A stretch of 64,000 nt of DNA from DATAGF01 sp963835685 (GTDB taxonomy: Bacteria; Actinomycetota; Thermoleophilia; Miltoncostaeales; Miltoncostaeaceae). Within the stretch, counting starts at the first letter, position 1. Every line of letters begins with the position of its first letter. Where the stretch lies: NCBI GenBank assembly GCA_963835685.1, contig CAWIGI010000012.1, positions 124,001 to 188,000 on the forward strand, given 5' to 3'. The position numbers and the translations under genes are program-made. Shown piece by piece: positions 57,854-64,000 of this stretch. Below the pieces are notes generated by a model. It worked only from the letters and a program-made list of their open reading frames with translations. It had not been told where the DNA came from and did not search any database.

Positions 57854-58906
57854 GCGGGTCGCCGCCCGGCGGCGACGGGACGATCACGGCCCGCCCGGAG
57901 CCTGCCGGCCTCGAGGTCCCGGACCGCCGCGTTGACGTCGTCCAGGCGGTACTCGGACGCGTGCAGCGTCACCCGCCCCTCGGCGACGAGGCGCATCAGC
58001 TCGGCGAGCTCCCCGTAGGTGCCGACCAGGCTTCCGGCGACCGCGATCTCGCGCGCGACCACGTCGATCGCCGGGATCCGGATCGTGATCGTGCCGCCGT
58101 AACCGACGGCCCAGTAGGTGCCCCCGGTCGCGATCATGGCCGAGGGCCTGCCCGATGGCGACCTCCTCGCCGACGAAGTCGATCACGGCATCGGCGCCCC
58201 GGCCGCCCGTGAGCTCCATGACGGCCTCGACGGGGTCGCCGACCGAGGCGTCCACGAGGTGCTCGGCGCCGAGGCGGGCCGCGAGGCCGAGCGCCGCCCC
58301 CGAGCGGTCAACCGCCACGATCTCGGCCTCGCTGAGCTCGCGGAGCAGCTGGAGCGCGATGTGGCCGAGGCCGCCGACGCCGATGACCGCGCACCGGGAG
58401 CCGCGGCCGAGGCCCTCGGCGGCGCGCCGGGCCGCCCGGTACGCGGTGAGGCCGGCATCGGCGTGGGGCGCGACGGCCGCGGGCTCGACGCCGTCGGGCA
58501 GCGCGATCACGGCGCGCTCGCCGGTGCGCAGGTACTCGGCGAAGCCGCCGTCCGCGGTGATCCCCGGGAACGCCTGGTCGGCGCAGTGCATCTCCTCCCC
58601 GCGCCGGCAGGCCGGGCACCGCCCGCAGCTGACGACGGGGTGGACGATCACGGCGTCGCCCGGCTTCAGCGAGCGCACGTCGGGCCCCACGTCCTCGACC
58701 CAGCCCGCGTTCTCGTGCCCCAGGACGTACGGCAGCTCGACGTCAACCCGCTCCCGGAAGAAGCCCTCGATCACGTGGAGGTCGGTGCGGCAGAGGCCCG
58801 CCCCGCCGATCCTCACGATCACGTCCGACCCGCCCGCGACCTCGGGCGCCGGCACCTCCTCGATCGACAGCTCCGAGCCGTAGGCCGCGAGCACGGCCGC
58901 CCTCAT
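57833..58906 (-). CDS. Zinc-dependent medium-chain alcohol dehydrogenase (frameshifted)
   Basis: ATG at 58906 overlaps the meaB stop (ATGA). Catalytic zinc region GLCRTDLHVIEGF and GHENAGWVEDVG; structural zinc CGRCPACRRGEEMHC; NAD(H)-binding GVGGLGHIALQLL. The frame changes near 58140 (..AIGQAL / MIATGGTYWAVGYGG). A second change near 57900 would give the usual end GRAVIVP.. with a TGA at 57835-57833; without it the frame runs far into the antisense of pepA. Substrate unknown; sequence resembles the alcohol dehydrogenases grouped with Rhodococcus/Mycobacterium AdhT types. Confidence 0.82.
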
Positions 58907-59844
58907 TCCAGGCCCGCCCGCCCCAGGACGCGGTCGACGGCCTCGGCCGGATCGAGCTTCCGCCCGAGGACCTCGTCGATGAGGGCGTCGACGAAGGCCG
59001 GGTCGGCGGCGGCGTCCAGCCTCCGCGCCAGCCGGTCGGCGGCGAGCGCCCTCAGCTGGCGCGCCATCCCGTCGCGGCGCCGGGCCTCCAGCCGGCCCTC
59101 CTCGCCGAGGAACGCGCGGTGGCGCTCCACCTCCCGCCAGAGCTCCTCGAGGCCCTCGTTCTCGAGCGCCGCCACGCGCACGATCGGCGGCTCCCAGGGG
59201 CCGGCGGGGACGAGCGAGAGGGCGGTCCGCAGCTCGGAGGCCATGACGTCGGCGCCGGGGCGGTCGGCCTTGGTGACGGCGAGCACGTCCGGGATCTCCA
59301 TCAGCCCGGCCTTGATCGCCTGGACGCCGTCGCCGCTGCCCGGCATCAGCGTCAGCACGACGGTCTCGGCCAGCGCCTGGACCTCGACCTCGTTCTGGCC
59401 CGAGCCGACCGTCTCGACCAGGACCACGTCGAAGCCCGCCGCGTCCAGGATGAGGACGGCGTCGGCGGTCGCCTCCGCGAGCCCTCCCTGATGGCCGCGG
59501 CTGGCCATCGAGCGGATGAACACCCCCGGGTCCAGGAAGTGGTCGGCGAGCCGGATCCGGTCCCCCAGCACAGCGCCGCGGGTGAACGGGCTCGTCGGGT
59601 CGACGCTCACCACGGCGACCGATCTCCCGGCCCGGCGCAGGTGCCCCGCCAGCGCGCCGATCATCGTGCTCTTCCCCGCCCCCGGGGGGCCCGTCACGCC
59701 CACCCGCCACGCCCCACCGGTGGCCGGGTGGAGGGCCGCGACGAGCTCCCGCCCCTCCGGCCCGAGGCGCTCGGCCATGCTGATGGCCCGCCCGATCGCG
59801 CGGCGCTCGCCCGCGCGCACGCCGGCGACGAGTTGATTGCTCAC
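58903..59844 (-). CDS. meaB: Methylmalonyl-CoA mutase chaperone GTPase MeaB/ArgK
   Basis: 313 aa. G3E-family GTPase that guards and reloads B12-dependent mutases. P-loop GVTGPPGAGKSTMIGAL (about 49-65), switch DPTSPFTRGAVLGDRIRL, DVVLVETVGSGQNEVEVQALAETVVLTLMPGSGDGVQAIKAGLMEIPDVLAVTKADRPGAD with the NKxD equivalent TKAD. C-terminal dimerisation helices present. Start overlaps hisC stop by 4 nt. Confidence 0.95.
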   Translation of the reverse strand: MSNQLVAGVRAGERRAIGRAISMAERLGPEGRELVAALHPATGGAWRVGVTGPPGAGKSTMIGALAGHLRRAGRSVAVVSVDPTSPFTRGAVLGDRIRLADHFLDPGVFIRSMASRGHQGGLAEATADAVLILDAAGFDVVLVETVGSGQNEVEVQALAETVVLTLMPGSGDGVQAIKAGLMEIPDVLAVTKADRPGADVMASELRTALSLVPAGPWEPPIVRVAALENEGLEELWREVERHRAFLGEEGRLEARRRDGMARQLRALAADRLARRLDAAADPAFVDALIDEVLGRKLDPAEAVDRVLGRAGLE

Positions 59845-60968
59845 GCAACCTCCGCCAGGGCCTCGGCGGCCGCGGCGAGGAAGCGCTCGTTCTCGCCCGG
59901 GAGGCCGACGGTCACCCGCAGCGCCGACGGCGCGCCGAAGGCGCGGGCCGGCCGCACGATCACCCCGCGCGCGAGCAGCGCGGCGTTGACCGCCTGGGCA
60001 CGCTCCGGCGTGCCGAGGTCGACCAGGAGGAAGTTCGCCGCGCTGGGCAGCGGCTCCAGGCCGAGCCCCCTCATCCCGGCCGCCACCGTCTCACGCTCGG
60101 TCGTGTTCAGCGCGACCCGCTCGGGCAGCAGGGCATCGCTCTCGGCGAGGCTCGCGACCGCGGCCGCCTGGGCGGGGCCGCTCACGTCGAAGACGTTGCG
60201 CACGACGCCGACCGTCCGCACCAGGTCCGGCGGGCCCAGCAGGTAGCCGACCCGCAGGCCCGCCAGGCCGTAGGCCTTGCTGAAGGTGCGCAGGACGCCC
60301 AGCGCGCGGCCCTCGGCGACGAGGCGCGCGGCGTCGTGGCCGCCCTCGGGCAGGTACTCGACGTAGGCCTCGTTGACCAGGGGCAGGACGTGGGCCGGGA
60401 GCGCGTCGAGGAAGCGGACCAGGCCGGCCGCGGTCACCGCCCCGCCCGTCGGGTTGTTGGGGCTCACCACCACGGCGAGCTTGGTGCGCGGGGTCACCTG
60501 CTCGAGCAGGGCGTCGAGGTCGTAGGCCCCGTCGGCGGCGAGCGGAGCGAGACGGAGCGTCGCGCCCTGGATCTCGGCGCCCATCCGCCACGACAGGAAC
60601 GACGGCCAGGCCATCACCAGCTCGTCGCCGGGGTCGAGCAGGGCGAGGCACAGGAACCTGATGAGGCCGTCGATGCCCGCGCCGGGCAGCACCTGGGTCG
60701 CGTCCAGGCCGGTGCGGCCGGCGAGGGCGTCGCGCAGCGCCCACGCGCCCGCGTCCGGGTAGGCGCGGGCGCCCTCGGCCGCCTCGCGGATGGCGGCGAC
60801 CGCCCCCGGCATGGGCGGGAAGGGTCCCTCGTTCGAGGCGAGCTTGACGACGGAGTCGACGCCCAGCTCGCGCCGCACCTCCTCGACCGGCCGCCCGGGC
60901 TCGTACGCCGCGACGCCGGCCAGCGCGGGACGGACGAGGCCGCGGGGCAGCTTCGAGGTCGCGCTCAC
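59841..60968 (-). CDS. hisC: Histidinol-phosphate aminotransferase-like PLP enzyme
   Basis: 375 aa from GTG 60968. Class II aminotransferase: KLASNEGPFPPMP, NNPTGG (N171), Schiff-base K231 in TFSKAYGLAGLRVGYLLG, and Arg-rich C-terminus. N199 in PLVNEAYVEYLPEGG replaces the Asp that normally contacts the PLP pyridine nitrogen (VDEAY; codon 60372-60374, in GTCAAC). A TACGAT -10 box 8-14 nt upstream of GTG implies a leaderless mRNA. HisC-like enzymes may act on histidinol-P or aromatic amino acids; the his operon is not here, so an aromatic aminotransferase is an alternative. Confidence 0.9.
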   Translation of the reverse strand: MSATSKLPRGLVRPALAGVAAYEPGRPVEEVRRELGVDSVVKLASNEGPFPPMPGAVAAIREAAEGARAYPDAGAWALRDALAGRTGLDATQVLPGAGIDGLIRFLCLALLDPGDELVMAWPSFLSWRMGAEIQGATLRLAPLAADGAYDLDALLEQVTPRTKLAVVVSPNNPTGGAVTAAGLVRFLDALPAHVLPLVNEAYVEYLPEGGHDAARLVAEGRALGVLRTFSKAYGLAGLRVGYLLGPPDLVRTVGVVRNVFDVSGPAQAAAVASLAESDALLPERVALNTTERETVAAGMRGLGLEPLPSAANFLLVDLGTPERAQAVNAALLARGVIVRPARAFGAPSALRVTVGLPGENERFLAAAAEALAEVA

Positions 60969-60976
60969 GGGGCGCG

Positions 60977-60982
60977 ATCGTA
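60977..60982 (-). promoter_or_regulatory. Candidate hisC -10 box (TACGAT), leaderless
   Basis: Minus-strand TACGAT ends 8 nt before the GTG at 60968, so transcription would start at or next to the start codon. The plus-strand gene at 61032 has TAGGGT at 60997-61002 in the same divergent gap. Confidence 0.4.
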
Positions 60983-61031
60983 GAGGACGCCCGCTGTAGG
61001 GTCGCGCCGAGCGACCCCTGGAGGCGAGGCC

Positions 61032-61496
61032 GTGATGATCACCGAGCGCAGCAAGAGCGTCATCCCGTTCCGGCCGGCCGACGCGGGCCGGGTGGGCGAG
61101 GGCTGCTTCTACCTCGACGTGATCGTCTGGCTGAACGGGGATCGCGTGGAGATGGGCGACCGCGTCGGTTTCAACTACGGCTGCTACGTCAACGGATACG
61201 GCGGGCTGACCATCGGTGACAGGAGCATCTTCGGTCCCTACTCGATGGTCCACACGGCCAACCACGAGATGGACCTGGGCGCCCCCATCCCCGATCAGGG
61301 CTGGGCGCCCCGCAGCGTGGCCGTGGGCGCGGACTGCTGGATCGGCATGGGTGTCTGTATCCTCCCCGGCGTCACGATCGGGGAGGGCTGCGTGGTCGGT
61401 GCGGGAGCGGTCGTCGCCAAGGACCTCGAGCCGTACTCGGTCGCCGTCGGGAACCCCGCGCGAGCGATCCGCGACCGGCGCGCCGCCCGCGCGTGA
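61032..61496 (+). CDS. Left-handed beta-helix acyl/acetyltransferase
   Basis: 154 aa. Hexapeptide repeats fill the protein (VEMGDRVGFNYGCYVNGYGGLTIGDRSIFGPYSMVH.., AVGADCWIGMGVCILPGVTIGEGCVVGAGAVVAKDLEPYSVAVGNPARAI), the hallmark of trimeric O- or N-acetyltransferases acting on sugars. The active-site His is probably in HTANHEMDL. GTG 61032 or ATG 61035 start; GGAGG-like RBS at 61020. Overlaps the next glycosyltransferase gene by 4 nt, so it likely modifies the sugar that enzyme adds. Confidence 0.88.
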   Translation: MMITERSKSVIPFRPADAGRVGEGCFYLDVIVWLNGDRVEMGDRVGFNYGCYVNGYGGLTIGDRSIFGPYSMVHTANHEMDLGAPIPDQGWAPRSVAVGADCWIGMGVCILPGVTIGEGCVVGAGAVVAKDLEPYSVAVGNPARAIRDRRAARA

Positions 61497-62581
61497 GGGT
61501 CCTCTTCCTCCAGCGCCAGCCCTGCATCCGGGCGTTGAAGTACGCGGTGGGCCTCCGCGCCGCGCGGCCCGAGATGGCGCTCGGGTTCGCCTACCAGGGC
61601 CGCACCCTGGACGAGTGGTACGGCTCCGGCGACGACCTCTTCGAGGCCTGGTGGCGGCTCGACGCCGACGACCCCGCCGACGGCCTCGCCGCCGCGATCG
61701 ACGAGTTCGGCCCGACGCTGATCCACAGCCACAACCTGCCCGACTCCCTCACCGTCGTGGCCCTGGAGGTGGCCGACGGGCGGATCCCGGTGATCCACGA
61801 CTCCCACGACCTGCAGAGCCTGCGCCGGACCCCCTACGAGGACGGTTTCGACGACCCGGACGACCCCGAGACCCTCGAGAAGGCCGCCGTCGAGGGGTGC
61901 GCCGCGCTGGTGGCGGTGTCGCGCGAGATGCTCGACGAGATCGCCGCCCGTTACCGCGTGCCCGAGCGGACGCTCCTGTTCGCCAACTACGCGCTGGCGC
62001 GCGACGTCGCCCCCTTCCCCCGCGCGCCGCGCGGCGACGGCCCGCTCCGGCTCGTCTACCAGGGCAGCCTCTCGGCCAACGGGAGCCACTACGACCTGCG
62101 CGACGGGCTCGCCGCCGTCGCGGCCGCGGGGCTCCGGATCGACGTGTTCCCGAACCGCGAGGTCGCCGAGTACCGGGAGCTCGCCGCCGCGACGCCGGGC
62201 ATCCGCCTGATGGAACGCCTGGAGCCGGCCGCGCTCCTGCGGCGCCTGCCGGCCTACGACGTCGGGTGGGCGGTCTTCAACCCGCGGCTCAACGCCGCCC
62301 ATCTCGACACCGCCCTCCCCAACAAGGCCTTCGAGTACCTGGCCTCCGGCCTGCCGATCGCGGCCGGCCCCCACAGGGCGCTGCGCCGGCTGGTCGAGGA
62401 GAACGGGGTCGGCGTCGTGGTGGAGGACCTCGCCGACCTGCCGGGCGTGCTCACGCGCGCCCCGCTCGCCGACCTGCGCCGCCGTGCCCTCGAGGACCGG
62501 GCGCGGTTCACCGTCGAGGGGCACATCGGCGAGCTCGTGGAGCTCTACCAGGAGGTCGCCGCGCCGGCCGTCGCCGCCTGA
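61493..62581 (+). CDS. Glycosyltransferase, GT4-like
   Basis: 362 aa, GTG start in GTGA overlap. GT-B fold: N-terminal acceptor domain with LIHSHNLPDSLTVVALEVA, VIHDSHDLQSLR and ALVAVSREMLDEIAARY; C-terminal donor domain LRLVYQGSLSANGSHYDLRDGLAAVA, MERLEPAALLRRLPAYDVGWAVFN, LPNKAFEYLASGLPIAA (the EX7E-like region). Likely transfers a sugar during envelope glycan synthesis; donor and acceptor not deducible. Pairs with the upstream acetyltransferase. Confidence 0.85.
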   Translation: MRVLFLQRQPCIRALKYAVGLRAARPEMALGFAYQGRTLDEWYGSGDDLFEAWWRLDADDPADGLAAAIDEFGPTLIHSHNLPDSLTVVALEVADGRIPVIHDSHDLQSLRRTPYEDGFDDPDDPETLEKAAVEGCAALVAVSREMLDEIAARYRVPERTLLFANYALARDVAPFPRAPRGDGPLRLVYQGSLSANGSHYDLRDGLAAVAAAGLRIDVFPNREVAEYRELAAATPGIRLMERLEPAALLRRLPAYDVGWAVFNPRLNAAHLDTALPNKAFEYLASGLPIAAGPHRALRRLVEENGVGVVVEDLADLPGVLTRAPLADLRRRALEDRARFTVEGHIGELVELYQEVAAPAVAA

Positions 62582-62612
62582 CCCGGCGGGGCCGGCCCGG
62601 GGCGGGGCGCAC

Positions 62613-62618
62613 TACACT
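62613..62618 (+). promoter_or_regulatory. Candidate -10 box (TACACT) for the leaderless LON-domain gene
   Basis: TACACT ends 7 nt before the GTG at 62626, the spacing expected when the transcript starts on the initiation codon. No ribosome-binding site is present. Confidence 0.45.
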
Positions 62619-62625
62619 CCCCGCC

Positions 62626-63243
62626 GTGGACGGCCTCCTCGATCTCGGCCTCTTCCCCCTCGATCTGGTCATCCTCCCCGGCGAGAAGGTCCCCCTCCAC
62701 CTCTTCGAGCCGCGCTACCGCCAGCTCTACGCGGACTGCGTGCTGGACGACCGGCCCTTCGTGATCGTCCAGAGCGGCCCGACCGGGCCGGCGGACGTCG
62801 GCTGCTCCGCGACGTTCGAGACGCTCGTGCGCCGCTTCGAGGACGGGCGCCTGAACGTCATCGTCCAGGGGCAGGAGCCGGTCGAGCTGGTCGAGGAGTC
62901 GGAGGGGCGCCTGTACTTCTCCGCGAGGGTGCGCGCGCTGCCCGACGACCCCGCGCAGGCTCCGCCCGAGCTCGCCGCCAAGGTGCTCTCGCGCTTCCGC
63001 TCCCTCGCCGGCCTGCCCGACGACGCGCCGCCCCCGGCCCCCGACGGGGTGCCGCTCTCCTACGCCATCGCCGGGGCCTTCGAGCTGCCGTCGGGGCCCA
63101 AGCAGGAGCTGCTCGAGAGCCGGGACGAGGGGCGTCGCCTGGCGATGGTCGACGAGATCCTGTCCGCGGTCGACCAGGACCTGCAGCACGCCCGGCTCGC
63201 CGCCCAGCGCGCCAGCACCAACGGCAGGGTGACGACCCCGTGA
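62626..63243 (+). CDS. LON N-terminal (substrate-binding) domain protein
   Basis: 205 aa, GTG at 62626. LGLFPLDLVILPGEKVPLHLFEPRYRQLYADCV, IVQSGPTGPADVGCSATFETLVRRFEDGRLNVIVQGQEPVEL are the stand-alone Lon_N / LON substrate-binding fold, without the AAA or protease domains of Lon. Such proteins are widespread in actinobacteria and cyanobacteria; function is unclear, possibly adaptor or redox-linked. C-terminal helical part ends DQDLQHARLAAQRAS. Its stop overlaps the ygfZ start (GTGA). Confidence 0.88.
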   Translation: MDGLLDLGLFPLDLVILPGEKVPLHLFEPRYRQLYADCVLDDRPFVIVQSGPTGPADVGCSATFETLVRRFEDGRLNVIVQGQEPVELVEESEGRLYFSARVRALPDDPAQAPPELAAKVLSRFRSLAGLPDDAPPPAPDGVPLSYAIAGAFELPSGPKQELLESRDEGRRLAMVDEILSAVDQDLQHARLAAQRASTNGRVTTP

Positions 63244-64000
63244 CGGCGCCCTCCGCGGCCGTCGCCGCGCCGCCGGTCGTCCGCGGCCGCGCGGCGCTCA
63301 TCTGGGTGGAGGGGCCCGACGCCGGCGCCTTCCTGCACGGCCTGCTCTCGAACGACATCGCCGGCCTCGGGCCGGGCGGAGCGACCCGGGCGCTGCTGCT
63401 CGACGCGAAGGGTCATGTCCAGGCCGACCTGCGCGTCCGCCGGGACGCCCCCGACGCCTTCACCCTCGTGCTCGCGGCCGGCGCGGGCGCCCTGGTCGCC
63501 GGCCTGCTCGACCGCTACCACTTCTCCGAGGCCCTGGAGCTGATCGGGCCCGAGGAGGCGGAGACCGTGACGCTGCCCTCCGGATCGGCGGTCCCCGCCG
63601 GCGCCGTAGTGGTGCCGTCCATCCTCCCGGGAGCGGTCGAGGCGGTGGTCGACGATCCCGGCGGCGCCATCGCCGCGGCCGGGATCCCCGAGGCGTCCGC
63701 GGAGGCCTTCGAGGCGGCGCGGATCGCGGCCGGCGCGGCGCTCGTGGGCGTCGACACCGGGCCGGCCACCCTCGTCCAGGAGGCGGGCCTCGAGGGCGTC
63801 GCCGTCTCCTTCGAGAAGGGCTGCTACCTCGGGCAGGAGACCGTCGCCCGCATCCAGTACCGGGGCCGGGTGAACCGCCTCCTGCGCGGGCTGCGCCTCG
63901 CGGCCGGCCCCCCCGCCACGGGCGGCCGGGTCCTGCTCGGCGGGCGCGAGATGGGGCGGATGACGAGCGCCGCCGCCGTCCCGGGGCTCGGGCCCGCCGG
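63240..64000 (+). CDS. ygfZ: YgfZ/GcvT-like folate-binding protein, 3' truncated by the window edge
   Basis: GTG at 63240; open to the right edge. N-terminal RGRAALIWVEGPDAGAFLHGLLSNDIAGL and LLLDAKGHVQADLRV are GcvT-fold; the diagnostic YgfZ motif KGCYLGQE appears in FEKGCYLGQETVARIQYRGRVNRLLRGL. YgfZ uses tetrahydrofolate to support Fe-S cluster assembly or repair in the cytoplasm; GcvT itself lacks this motif. The beta-barrel C-terminus begins near the edge and is incomplete. Confidence 0.9.
   Translation, partial: MTAPSAAVAAPPVVRGRAALIWVEGPDAGAFLHGLLSNDIAGLGPGGATRALLLDAKGHVQADLRVRRDAPDAFTLVLAAGAGALVAGLLDRYHFSEALELIGPEEAETVTLPSGSAVPAGAVVVPSILPGAVEAVVDDPGGAIAAAGIPEASAEAFEAARIAAGAALVGVDTGPATLVQEAGLEGVAVSFEKGCYLGQETVARIQYRGRVNRLLRGLRLAAGPPATGGRVLLGGREMGRMTSAAAVPGLGPA

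Overview
The window is a very GC-rich chromosomal segment with overwhelmingly G/C third codon positions. Gene content points to a deep-branching actinobacterium, most likely of the Thermoleophilia/Solirubrobacterales type. Supporting signs are FtsEX next to prfB and smpB, a Zn-binding L31, RecA-fold housekeeping genes in long ATGA/GTGA-coupled runs, LCP and DUF1501/DUF1800 envelope proteins, and promoters reduced to a TANNNT -10 box, some next to leaderless starts. The taxonomic call is an inference from protein style, not a database match.

Layout. 1-7.1 kb (minus strand after a plus-strand gene tail): smpB, rnr, ctpA, ftsX, ftsE, prfB. 7.1-13 kb: secA, hpf, comF, mtnA. 12.5-20 kb: a nucleotide-sugar/envelope run (sugar-phosphate isomerase, GDP-mannose-type pyrophosphorylase, UDP-glucose dehydrogenase, LCP ligase), then an M20 peptidase and an MFS exporter. 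20-25 kb: an OmpR-type two-component system with a divergent PepSY gene, a CBS/DRTGG family II pyrophosphatase and a DUF1269 protein. 25-34 kb: a secreted protein, a VapBC-like toxin-antitoxin pair and the complete F-type ATP synthase operon (atpI-B-E-F-H-A-G-D-C). 34-41 kb: a secreted protein, a winged-helix protein, a WecA/TagO-type transferase, an SDR, upp and a membrane protein. 40.8-47 kb: a damaged-looking set of secreted proteins (cupredoxin-like, DUF1501, DUF1800, GH26-like, TolB/RTX). 47-52 kb: glyA, sua5, prmC, an unknown gene, prfA, rpmE. 52-60 kb: an EEP-family nuclease/phosphatase, etfBA, an enoyl-CoA hydratase, a B12-binding mutase subunit, pepA, an alcohol dehydrogenase and meaB. 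60-64 kb: hisC, an acetyltransferase, a glycosyltransferase, a LON-domain protein and the start of a ygfZ gene.

The genes form three functional themes: translation and its quality control (smpB/rnr, prfA/prfB/prmC, hpf, sua5, rpmE), envelope construction and secretion (secA, ftsEX, wecA, LCP, nucleotide-sugar genes), and energy metabolism (ATP synthase, ETF, propionate/methylmalonate-type B12 chemistry).

The most interesting non-coding feature is a four-copy intergenic element of about 120-130 bp (9844-9964, 20331-20458, 35831-35960, 52982-53110). It has two consecutive hairpins. The outer stem of hairpin 1 differs in sequence between copies but remains self-complementary in each, which is compensatory change, so the structure itself is maintained. 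It lies at gene 3' ends, and I know of no named family it belongs to.

Data-quality caution: well over a dozen genes carry single-base frameshifts. Several invariant Asp codons read as Asn inside the hexamer GTCAAC. I think both are mostly assembly/base-calling artefacts, with prfB as a genuine programmed frameshift.
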